A stretch of 64,000 bases of DNA. Source: Mytilus galloprovincialis. Its lineage: Eukaryota; Mollusca; Bivalvia; Mytilida; Mytilidae. The notes under the pieces were generated by a model. The model ran no database searches. It was not told the origin of the DNA and saw only the letters and a list, made by a program, of their open reading frames with translations. Shown here piece by piece: positions 1 through 9,876 of the stretch (the stretch's first letter is position 1; each line of letters begins with the position of its first letter). The DNA lies in contig NC_134846.1 of NCBI RefSeq assembly GCF_965363235.1, positions 32,746,218 through 32,810,217 on the forward strand. The letters are read 5' to 3'. The position numbers and the translations under genes were made by a program.

Positions 1-2219
1 CCATGAACTTTTTATGTGACGTCATTATACATTGTCGCGTTCTTGGAACTATAAAATGATAAAAAGTTAAGCAACATGTTTATATTTAGCTTCATTACTA
101 CATTAAACAATTTTTTAGTCTTAGACATTTTTGAAAATGTACAGCAACCCATACTCATGTTTTTATTGTGTTGCTAAAACAAAAGAACTAATGACACATG
201 TCTTATACTTGATAATGTTTAATCAGTGTGTTTAATTCATTTTTCGTAATTTTAAATTTGTTATGCAGGTTCACACAGAGTGTGTTATTCAATCACTTAA
301 ATAGCTAAATGTCCATACTAGAAACAGAACATATTAATTTGATTAAGACTACTTAAATATATCACTGTGCTCAATCATTGCCACTGTACTTTGGGAAGAC
401 TTTATAAATCAATTTCATACATGTACACAATGCCCGAAGTAGCTTTCTGTGGAATTTCTATACAGTAAAATGTTTTATCATGTTTTTAATAATGAAAGAA
501 GTACTTTTTCAACAACAAAGGTAAAATCAACGTGTTTTAATTATTTGAATCATCTGCCTTTAATTTCAAATCGCAAATTTACAACATGTTATCCACATTT
601 ATTTCTAGGCATGTTTATATGACAGTATAGAGGACGATATGTCCTCTATAATGCCAATTTAAAGTCAATATCTAACCATGCAAACCACGCTCTGTTTTTA
701 ACCACCAAAAATAAGATTCAAATATAAGAAGATGTGGTATAAAATTCAATGCCAATAAACATGAACCTAGTCTGCTCCTTTGTTCAATTAAATATATTTT
801 TTAACCTAAAACTTTAGATGTGTAAAAGAAAAATCAGGGTAATTTCTTGCTAATAGTAATAGCATTGACGAATACAGCTAAAAATACTGAAGGTATGGGT
901 ATGGTATGGAATCAAGAAAGGCTTTTGTCGGTCGTTGTCATACTACCTATCTACATTCAAATAGTAACTTGCAAGTGCTTTAAATGAAAACCATACATTT
1001 GTATGTCTGTGATAATTTTTACATTATGACACACGTTTAGTTGACGCTTAATTGTCTAAATACTATTTAGTTATGTAATGAATTTGTAGAAACTCATATA
1101 TAAGCCAACGTGAACGTGGTTTATGTGCCTTCCCGACTTGATTTGTATCAGTATAATGCAGATCAAAATGACTTATCTGGAGGATTTCACTATATGAAAG
1201 ATTTGTTTTCACTGCATTGTTGTGTAGTGTGTGTTGACTTTAGAATTGTTTTTGAATCTCATATCTCATACATCCCATGCTACTTGATATTGGTTTACTA
1301 AAAAGAAAGTTCTTTTTTTGAAAAAAAAAAATAACTGCATTAGAATAGGAAATGCACAATCAGACTACATATAGGCAGGTTATTTCAACAGCTTCGTTTT
1401 TTTTTTGCAGACGACGGAAATCATTGGGTCTTATTTCTAAATTTAAATAAACAACCTTTTTAGGAAATGCACGCATTAAGATGATTTTGTTGGATAATCA
1501 TGGACAAGATTTACACAATGTATCACACGTTAACGTTTTTCATATTTTTGTTTTTTATTGTATGTGATTTTTTTTACACTGAATATATTAGATTTGAAAT
1601 TGGACATCTTCTTTAATTCTCCTTCATGCGTTGTCCAATACAATGTAAAATAAAATATATGAGCTACCAAATAGTTCATATAAGTATATGGTAGAAGGAT
1701 AGAATAACTACTAACAAATCCTATCGTATCAAAAGATTTTGTGGTTTGATCGGAAATCGCCTTTTGAAAACCACAATTGTCAATAGAAAGGGTGTTAACA
1801 TGTGTATACATGTTTATGGAGGAAAATGGAGCAGAGATAGGCGAGATAAAGTGGGTAGCCCTGTATCATCTCTCTGCATATATACATCCCTTAAATGAAA
1901 ACATTGACATGTTTCACACAAAGTGAGTAAACGTATTTAACTATTCCATGTTTTTGGAGGCATGCTTTGCTTGTCAATTTTGTAAGAAAAGTGTTTTCAA
2001 TTGATTTTACTGTATATTTCAGTGCTTTATCTATTATATTACAAAACAAATATGGAAATCAGAACAGTAATTTGTCTTTGAAATGTTAAGCATTTAAATT
2101 TTAATTTGAATATTACTAAGTGTATTTTAGATACCACTTGACAATTTGTGATTTCCATTTAATCAATATCATATCAAATATTTAATTGAATAATATACTT
2201 CTGCTAAATAAAATTTCAG
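1..2219. other. Non-coding, AT-rich stretch upstream of gene A
   Basis: I see no convincing coding exon here: open frames are short and low in complexity. A fragment at about 727-750 (gaagatgtggtataaaattc) matches the start of the dispersed repeat family seen complete at 22655-23115. The promoter and any signal-peptide exon of gene A should lie here, but I could not identify them. Confidence 0.5.
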
Positions 2220-2362
2220 ATTATATATACATTGGTTGCTTTGAAGATATCACTAAAAGGTTATTGCCTGTCGGACCTTTTAAAACACGAAACTATGAAA
2301 TGTCCGCCAAAATCTGCTTTCACCACTGCAAATCTACAAAATTGGAATATTTTGCAACAGAG
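2220..2362 (+). CDS. Gene A exon: WSC domain, first half
   Basis: The acceptor is ...aaatttcag| and the donor is gag|gtaggg. The exon encodes YIYIGCFEDITKRLLPVGPF and continues through MSAKICFHHC to YFATE, the typical first half of a WSC domain with three of its eight cysteines. It enters in phase 1 and leaves in phase 0. Genes B and C have a 156-nt version that enters in phase 0, so the 5' junction of gene A differs or is mis-set. Confidence 0.7.
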
Positions 2363-5300
2363 GTAGGGCATAGTTTTCATAAACATGCTTTTTTATATAG
2401 ATTAGTCAGTTGGATTTCCTGTTTGAATGGTTTTACACTAGTCATTTTTTGGGTACTTTATAGCGTGTTGTTCAGTGTGAGCCAATACTCCGCGTTAAAG
2501 ACCGTACTTAGACCTATAGTTGTTGAATTTTACTAATCATCACTTGGACGGTGAGTTGTCTCATTAGCATTCATACCATATCTTATTATATCTATAAATA
2601 CGTATATTAACTTTACTTTTGATTTATGCATAATGTTCATTGTATAAAAGTAAAAAAATCATTAAATTGTGTTTGTGACTGTAAACATGCAAGTCGGACC
2701 AATATGACTAATAAAAGACTTACACATGCATATTGTTTTTTTTCACATTTGTTCGATTCGGTTAAAACCATTTGACAGCTGGTAAAATTTCCAAATTTTG
2801 ACATGTTAATATTAACTTCACTAAAGGTCAATATAGCTAGCGTATGACCAACACTGTTACAAAAAAAAAGTTTACTCAGTAAAATGGTAACATAAATACG
2901 ATAACTTTAATCTTCATTTATTGTAAGTCTGTTCATTTTGTTTGTTTACGTTTAATTAAAGTACGGAAACGAATGTTTTTTTGTGGTCATGGGAGACAAG
3001 TAGGTTCCAAACAGTATAAAATAAAAAGAGAAAAAGATTGCAACATATTATGCAAAGGTCACGTTACAATGAAATGCGGTGAAACATGGAGAGCCTCTGT
3101 TTATAAAATATACAGATATGGTGAGTACATGTGTTGCTTCCCAAAATGTTCATTTAAAGATATTAGAGCTTGTTTAACACGTCAAAGTCTGTATTATTCA
3201 AATAATGCAAAATTGTGATAACACCACGTCTTGTCCATCGTCATTTGTGTGTGTGTGGTACTGTTTGCGTCCTTTTGGTTCCTTACAACAAGCAATGCCG
3301 TAAACAGACAGACACAAAAACAATAAACAGGTTACAATATCCCCCACGTTGCAAATATTTTATCAATCGAAGGGAAACCACAACAATTAGTTTGGGTTCT
3401 TAAAAATATATTACAAATATTTAAGAAAAATGAAAGGTTGATTGTGAATATAATGTATATCCCAATAATTCATAATTAATCATATACGTTATTGTAATTC
3501 ATTGATTTGCATTGTTTGTTTCTTGTGTCGTTAAATGATGCTCATTTTGACTCTCAAATCATTACCGTAACGTTAATATCGTTAAGGAAATAAATAATGC
3601 TCTACTTTTTCATATATTTTCTAACCATAATATGTTTTCTACTTCAAGCTAATCAGTCATCGACGTCAAACCATACCTCAACAACTCATAAACAATATGA
3701 ATCTTTTAAAGGTAAACCGCATATTTGTACCCAGTCAGGAATAAGGCAGTTGTTATCTTATAGATCGTTTCTGTATGTGTTATATTGTCGTTTGATTTTT
3801 TTTGTTGCACTTAACATGCTTTAGTGTTTCTGTTTTTTCGTTGTTTTCCTCTTTTAAGTTATATGTTTCCCTTGGTTTAAGTTTCTAACCCGGATTTGTT
3901 TTCTCTCCATCAATTGATGACTTTCGAACAGCGGTATATTACTGTTGCCTTTATTAGTTACCAATAAGCATTATAAACGTAAAACCTATAAACATATAAC
4001 ATATAAATGTAATACGAGAAGCAATGTAACATGTATAAGACCGGTATTGGTTTTAATTGATTTTGTTTATTTTCGATTGATTACCAGAACAACATATATA
4101 TAAAAAGTAAAATCTCAAAAATACTGAACTTAGAGGAAAATCAATTCGGAAAGTCCATAATCACATGGCAAAATCAAATAACAAAACGCATCAAAAACGA
4201 ATGGACAAGAACTGTCATATTCCTGACTTGGTACAGGCATTTTCAAATGTAGAAAATGGTGGATTAAACCTAATTTTATAGCTCTAACCCTTTCACTTTA
4301 ATGACAGTCTCATCAAATTCCGTTATATTTACATTGATGCGTTAACTAAACAGACATAATAAATAAAACATACGGGTACATCAGTCATCATCGTATAACA
4401 ATTTAAAAAGGGAACAATTTAACAGAACACAAAAACATATATCTACAAACACATTCATTGATTTGTGTGTCTGATGTCAAAAAATTTTATACGTCACATG
4501 AATTTGTCGCTCAATGTGCATGCAAACAATTTTAAAATTTACATAGGCAATGTTAGCATATAGGGTTAAAAAAATCAAAAGTATGTAAGAATAAATATCA
4601 GATATAGACCGAGATTAGAAATAGATCAAAAGTTATTGATAGAATTTATAAGAATCCACAAATAGTTAATTCCACTATCAGTCATCATTGTATAACAATT
4701 TTAAAAGGAACAATTTAACAGAAAACAAAGACATCTATCTACAAACACATTCATTGATTTTAGTGTCTGACGTAGGAAAATTTTATACGTCACATATATT
4801 TGTCGTTCAATGTGCATACAAACAATTTTAAAATTTGCATAGGCGATGTTAGCACATAGGGTTAAAAAATCAAAAGTATATGTAATAATATGTTTTAATT
4901 GTCTCCAATGACGTATTTTTTCAGACTTTTCTTTACTGAATATAATGATCCAACAAAAATGACGTAATCCAAAACAAACGTTTTATATTTAAATGTAACG
5001 GTTTCTTTGTCCAATGCAAGTATTTTTAGAGCAGTAAATATCATAGATACCAGGACTGAAATTTTACATTTGCGCCAGACGCATTTTTCATTTACAAAAG
5101 ACTCATCAGTAACGCTCAAATAAAAAGCGATTTAAAAAGGACAAATAAAGTACAAAGTTAACGAGCATTGTGGACCATAAATTCCCAGCAGTTTTGCCAA
5201 ATACTCCAAATGTTATCTATTCCTGAGGTAGAAACACCTTAGTATTTAAACAATTTAACGTCTTGTACATAGTTTATTTATAATTATGACCATAACAATG

Positions 5301-5996
5301 ATAATTCATGTCAAAACAGACATTGAAAATTGTAGCATATATTCATTTGTCTCTTCTTAATGCCACGATTTTAGGAGGAAATACTAATCTGAATGTCTTT
5401 GATTTGAAACACACGATATTCTGTGTTCGGTTATTTAGCTTTAGAATACAAAATAATATGATTATGGATTCTATACGTATATAGCCATACATCGTAATAT
5501 TTATATAAGTTTTTCTTAATTTATGTAAATCTTATTTTATGTAGCGGATTTTTCAATATACACAATGGTTTTCGTGCCTGTGTTGGTCTTGTTACTTTTG
5601 GCTGCTTTCGTTGTCATTCTAGTTATTTGCCTCAAACGAAAGCGAGGCAAAAATTTGCCTCCATGTGAGATTCTACAATATCAAAATATAACAGATAGGA
5701 CATATTCACCAAGTTATGCCGATATAAATTACAATGAAATGGCAAATATCATTATCCCTGAGATGAATGACAGCAGACATAGATATACATGCACCACAAC
5801 TCCATGTGAATCACCAAACATTTCCTCTTCTATTCAACAGGAAGGAAGCAATTACAACAATTATGAATCATTATCAAACAATAGAAATTCAGTTGAACGT
5901 ATTTATCAATTGGGATCTATTCCTAACAATGAATTCTCGTTGAGTGAACATACAAACGAATCAACAGAAGAGATAATGTCATCATCAATGAATTAG
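2220..5996 (+). CDS. Gene A: WSC-domain single-pass membrane protein, probably damaged (4 exons)
   Basis: Predicted exons are 2220-2362 and 2962-3120 (WSC domain), 3649-3711 (stalk) and 5545-5996 (TM plus tail). The WSC halves carry the expected cysteine pattern: YIGCF start, CFHHC, then CFFCG, DCNILCKGH and KCGETW. WSC domains are known as carbohydrate-binding or cell-surface sensor modules. The 63-nt stalk exon has the same length and phase as those of genes B and C, which supports the model. The TM segment (VPVLVLLLLAAFVVILVICL) is followed by a basic stop-transfer stretch and a 120-residue tail unrelated to the tails of B and C. Oddities: exon 2 appears frameshifted in a T run, and the tail has a stop that its own downstream duplicate lacks. 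The start codon and signal peptide were not found. This may be a decaying or polymorphic gene. Confidence 0.6.
2440..2585 (-). repeat. Dispersed repeat R2 (partial) in gene A intron 1
   Basis: The segment tttatagcgtgttgttcagt, then 'gccaatactccgcg', 'agaccgtactt' and 'gagttgtctcattagcattc', is the reverse complement of the 5' part of the R2 family (complete at 22655-23115). Related copies lie at 29090-29245, 63070-63215 and 63625-63960. Confidence 0.75.
2962..3120 (+). CDS. Gene A exon: WSC domain, second half, with apparent frameshift
   Basis: The exon is bounded by ...attaaag| and |gtgagt. It encodes FFCGHGRQVGSKQYKIKRE, then DCNILCKGHVTMKCGETWRA and SVYKI. A phase-0 start would read YGNEC, as in genes B and C, but a run of seven T (five in gene B) shifts the frame by 2 nt relative to CGHG. 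The exon is 159 nt and ends in phase 1, so it cannot be joined in frame to exon 1 at the homologous junction. It could be a real lesion, an allele, a homopolymer error in the assembly, or a shifted acceptor. Confidence 0.65.
3649..3711 (+). CDS. Gene A exon: Ser/Thr-rich stalk (63 nt)
   Basis: The acceptor is ttcaag| and the donor is aaag|gtaaac. The exon begins and ends in phase 1 and encodes NQSSTSNHTSTTHKQYESFK. The length is exactly that of the stalk exons of genes B (11593-11655) and C (19091-19153, 19659-19721). The S/T richness suggests an O-glycosylated spacer between the WSC domain and the membrane. NQS and NHT are possible N-glycosylation sequons. Confidence 0.6.
3722..3960. repeat. 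Dispersed repeat R5 in gene A intron 3
   Basis: The sequence agtcaggaataaggcagttg ... 'ctaacccggatttg' ... 'ctttcgaacagcggtatatt' shares blocks with 28590-28790 (ggaatatggcagttgttatc ... 'gtgacccggatttg'). It is non-coding. Confidence 0.6.
4105..4880. repeat. Dispersed repeat R4 with an internal ~300-bp tandem duplication
   Basis: The block beginning near 4379 (catcagtcatcatcgtataa) and running through 'tctacaaacacattcattga' and 'caatgttagcata' recurs starting near 4678 with modest divergence. Its upstream part contains 'cctgacttggtacaggcat' and 'gtagaaaatggtgg'. No coding frame runs through it. It lies in gene A intron 3. Confidence 0.7.
5036..5320 (-). repeat. Dispersed repeat R1 in gene A intron 3
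   Basis: Read on the - strand, it contains 'gagcgttactgatgagtct' followed by 'aatgcgtctggcgc' and 'cctggtatcta'. This is the core shared with 20152-20232 and 21150-21300 (both +) and, more degenerate, with 8768-8870 and 15557-15650. Confidence 0.7.
5545..5996 (+). CDS. Gene A exon: transmembrane helix and cytoplasmic tail
   Basis: The acceptor is ttttatgtag|. The exon is read in phase 1, which agrees with the end of the stalk exon. It encodes DFSIYTM, a TM helix (VPVLVLLLLAAFVVILVICL), the stop-transfer KRKRGK, and a polar tail with YADI, YNEM and YESL, which fit YxxPhi endocytic or SH2-type motifs. The TAG stop at 5994-5996 looks recent. The same frame continues open after it for 30 codons to a TGA at about 6085, and the downstream duplicate of this segment has CCG (Pro) at the aligned codon. 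Unlike B and C, TM and tail share one exon, and the tail sequence is unrelated to theirs. Confidence 0.65.
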
Positions 5997-6186
5997 AGTC
6001 TAGTGCACTTTTATTCACTAACCAACCCTCTTGAATCAGATACTCATGTGTATGCATCAACATCTGTTTATGGTAATGTGATATGATTTACAAAAACAAA
6101 AGTACTGAAATCGTTACGTTTATTACTAATCTAACATATCAATTAATCATATTTCAAAAATGCAAATGTACTAACATATACATATC

Positions 6187-6408
6187 ATGAAGACATGATT
6201 GTCAAACAATCGGACGTCAGTTGAACATATTTATCAATTGAGATATATTCTTTACAGTCATTTATCATCGAGTGAACATACAAACGAATCAACAGAAGAG
6301 TCAATGCCATCATCGATGAATCCGAATTTAGTGCACTATCAATCAGTAACCAAACCTAGTGAATCAGATACTCATGTGTATGCATCTGCATGTAGTAATG
6401 TGATATGA
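6187..6408 (+). pseudogene. Duplicated 3' end of gene A tail
   Basis: This segment repeats about 5860-6086. It encodes SNNRTSVEHIYQL, then SEHTNESTEESMPSSMN, then SDTHVYAS and NVI-stop, against SNNRNSVERIYQL, SEHTNESTEEIMSSSMN and SDTHVYAS in the first copy. It has no acceptor or start codon of its own that I can support. It is therefore probably an unexpressed partial duplicate, or an alternative last exon. Unlike the first copy, it is open through the position of the stop. Confidence 0.6.
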
Positions 6409-8767
6409 AAAGAAAAACAAATCTTCATTATTAAAATTGTTTTATTATTGCTTAGTAAATTTATTCATTTAACTTATTTCTAAAAGTTCAAAAATACATG
6501 ATACGTGTACATGGTGTTGTAAAAGTACTCTGTCTTCCCTTGTGTTTATGAAGCTGATAAGTTAGTGAGGTATAACTGCTCATGTCTTTATGAGACCATC
6601 AACACGGTTAAATCGATCTTAATCATTTTTTGTCATATGAAACCGTTACAACAAATAGATGGATACAGCATTTATGTTTGTCTATCAAATTCAAATAATA
6701 TTACAGCTGAGGACCATCTGCGAGTGTGGGATTTTCTCGTTGCGTTGAAAACCCATAAGTACGTGGCCTACGGTTGATATTTGCTCTTTGATTGGATTGT
6801 TGTCTCGTTTACATATTCACCTTTTCCATTCTTAATTTTACAGTCTATAAATTGTTCTATAGTTTTTTTCGAATGCCATATGTGAGAGCTCTGATCTTAT
6901 TTCAATTCAAGAGACTGCATGAACTCGTTTTACGTTAGAAAATAGAAAATATACCTCGAACTCCTTTCCATTTATTTATTACGAATGCGCCTATTGTTAA
7001 TTTATACAATGTCAAATAAATACGTCTCGCAATACCTGCAATCAAATGACCTTACAATATTAATTCCCACTAAAATTGATATTGTTTTCTATTGGTTACA
7101 GCAATAAACATATGTGAACAGCAAATATCTTTTTAATCGTGTATATAACACGAAAATATGGGAGTAGAGACGATGATGTATTTCTCCTGCTTAACTTTGT
7201 TCAAATATGTTGCTATGATTAATGATGGGATAAATCTAGAACATCATTTCAGACGCAGGAAAAAAAGTTCTTATTTTCATTGTGTAGTGTGTGGTAGACA
7301 AAGCCACCGTCCCCCAAAGTATTGTTAGCCCAGTAGTCAGTGCTGCGCGTTTAACAAGATTTAATTATGAATAAAAAAAATTGTTCACTTATACATGTTA
7401 TAGGTGAAGAATTTATGTAGAAACTAAGGTACTAACTACCCCATGCAAAATTAATCTCACATGGATGTGACTATTACGTATATGATTCCATTTGGTCATA
7501 AAGCCCTTAATGTGTATTGGTACTCATACATACACACATAGCTTTCAAATCTTTGTATTTGTATATTTGATGAAGGTTAATTCAGAAAAACGCATAATAC
7601 ACCCGCATATATATGTAACTATATCTGCATTGAATAGATTTAAGAATTGGCGAATTAAATAACCACGAAGTATGCTTGAAAGGACTTCACTGAAAAAAGT
7701 AAGCGCAAACATATGTTGGTAAACAATGTAGTATCTTAGAAACTAGTCCTTCTTTTTTTTCTTTCATTAATACATGATTAACGCGTCTTTTTTTTTCGCA
7801 ATAAAACAAAAGGTTTTTGCAAAGCCTGTAAAAAGCACACTGTTTGTATATCTCATTGTATTAATTTCATCAGACAAAACTTGTTTTAATGCTACAATTT
7901 CCGTGCATCGTACCAATTTGTTTCAGTTAGTCCAATTACGAATTAATTTTCTAAAAAGAGAATGTCAAACGTTGTCAATCATTATAACGATTGAAAAGCA
8001 ACTGTTGTATTTCTGTCTTAACACATTAATTTTGTTTTCAAATGAAAATGGTGGTTTGAAGCTGGTTTTATACCGAGCTTATAACCCTACCTGTATGAAT
8101 GTTGTTTAAAATACCGTCGTATTCCTTATGTGCCTATCCGAAGTCTGGAACCTGTTGTTGTGATGTTTGTTCTTGTCTGCCATATTTGATTTTCGTAGGT
8201 TGGTTTGTTATAAATTATGGCGTTAATTTGCTCAATTGAATTATGTCATTTTCCATGACAGATAATTTTTAGCCGACTTTACAATACTTGTTTTTCTTCA
8301 ATCTTGAATGTTGTATGATAACTTGTGATTGCTCACATCCATTTCATTTGAATTTGGTAGTTGTCTTATTTTGCAATCATACCACATCTCCTTGATTATT
8401 ACAGATGCATTTGTGTGTCATAAGATTTTACGGCAGGGTAATGAACACAGTTAAACAATCATATCACTCAACAGGAAAAAATAATCCCCATTTGAATGTA
8501 AATTCAATGTAAATTAACTGCAGGATGATTTTATCACTTTTACTTTGCCATACTTCAAGTCTTATTTACAAGCATTTAGCATCATGTAATGTTTTATTTG
8601 TTATTTTATTTATATAATGAATAAATCGCATATATAGTGTTGCATTCAGCAGCAGCTTTCAATTATGTGAACTTGCATTATATTTTGCGCACTTGCTCAT
8701 GAAAGTGACTGTAACTCATCATGCAACAATTGTTGTCATTTATGAGAAATATGACTTATAACAAATA
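6409..8767. other. Intergenic, no gene seen
   Basis: Short open frames only. About 6700-6840 ('gattttctcgttgcgttgaa' and onward) is a degenerate copy of repeat R3 (26745-27045). About 8358-8395 is a short R2 fragment ('gtagttgtcttattttgcaa'). Confidence 0.5.
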
Positions 8768-8870
8768 CCAGGCTCATAACTGTGTACGACAAACGCGCGT
8801 GTCGTCTAAAAGAGACTCATCAGTTACACTCGAATCAAAACGATAATAAGTCACATCGATTACAAAGTTG
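8768..8870 (-). repeat. Degenerate R1 copy upstream of gene B
   Basis: It contains 'gacaaacgcgcgtgtcgtct' and 'gagactcatcagttacactc'. A matching copy lies at the equivalent place upstream of gene C (15557-15650), with homologous flank after it. The insertion therefore predates the B/C duplication. Confidence 0.7.
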
Positions 8871-9224
8871 AAGACATGTCTTCTTAATTTCATATCATCT
8901 TTACTTATGTTGCTTGACATGCATCTGTTATTGTCAGCATTACATATGCACATATATGTTAATTATTCCGCAGTTATTTCAGCTTCCCCTCAATGTGTCA
9001 CGTATACTTTTGTTCAAATGATGAATCGCAGAGGGCAATGTTTTACTTCGTCACTTAGATATCATATAGTTATTTGCAGTATGCTTGTTACAGATGAATA
9101 CTAATTACTGCTATACCATTTTTAAAATCCTCGTTTTCTAAAAACAGTAATAGTGTTTTTCTTTATATAGTTTTAATAATAATTAAATTACGATAACATT
9201 ACAAATAAAAACAAAATGTTTGTG

Positions 9225-9330
9225 TTTTTTAACGTATCGGAAGTGACCTTAGTTTAAAATTTATGATGATAATATGGTTGATGTTTACATGTTTATAAGG
9301 AAACTACAACGGATATTTTTGAAAACAAAA
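9225..9330 (+). promoter_or_regulatory. Block conserved upstream of genes B and C; candidate promoter
   Basis: The block centred on 'ttgatgtttacatgtttata' followed by 'aggaaactacaacggatat' is nearly identical to 16010-16120 upstream of gene C, while neighbouring sequence has diverged much more. It includes a TATA-like tttataagg at about 9293. About 95 nt further on a good donor (acatac|gtaagt, 9418/9419) could end a non-coding first exon; gene C has atagaa|gtgagt at the same place. Promoter function is inference. Confidence 0.4.
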
Positions 9331-9720
9331 ATCGTAATACATTAACAATATAAATAGTTCATTTACCTTAGTTTTTTAATTTATTGCATTTAAAGCATCG
9401 GAGAAACTACACAACATACGTAAGTAGACTGTCATATTATAATGTATAATGTCTACTCTATGATATTTGAGAAAAAAAAACCGCTTATTTCTTTTAATTT
9501 CATTTTAGTTTCAATGTATAGGCAAATTGATTAATACTAGTAATTAGCACACAAAATGAAATTCCTATTTAGATGTCAGTTCTTGGTAACCTTAATTGAG
9601 TTTAGGGCAAATGTACTATCTCTGCACACTTTGTTTTTATCGACAAGATATCTACACCGTTCCCTATGTTCAATATCAAATCAAAACTCATTGCAGTATT
9701 TAATATTTTTATCATTTCAG

Positions 9721-9876
9721 CATTTCCTTAAAATGTACACGTACATTGGATGCTTTGAAGATCGAAATAAAAGACTCTTGCATGATGGACCATATACAGG
9801 GAGAAATAATAAAATGTCCACAGAAATCTGCTTTAATCACTGCAATTCAAAACAATATGACTATTTTGCAACAGAG
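9721..9876 (+). CDS. Gene B exon: WSC domain, first half
   Basis: The acceptor is atcatttcag| and the donor is gag|gtagga. The exon is 156 nt, phase 0 at both ends as drawn. It encodes MYTYIGCFEDRNKRLLHDGP, MSTEICFNHC and YFATE. The gene C exon has the same length. Confidence 0.75.

Noticed and set aside
2186-2219. In-frame upstream extension of gene A (TTG start, NNILLLNKIS)
   Set aside because: No ATG, and the stretch ends in a pyrimidine-rich ...tttcag acceptor, so it is more likely intron.
7774-8109. 111-codon frame on +
   Set aside because: T/A-rich, with no domain, signal, junctions or repeat support; it is within the chance range for this composition.
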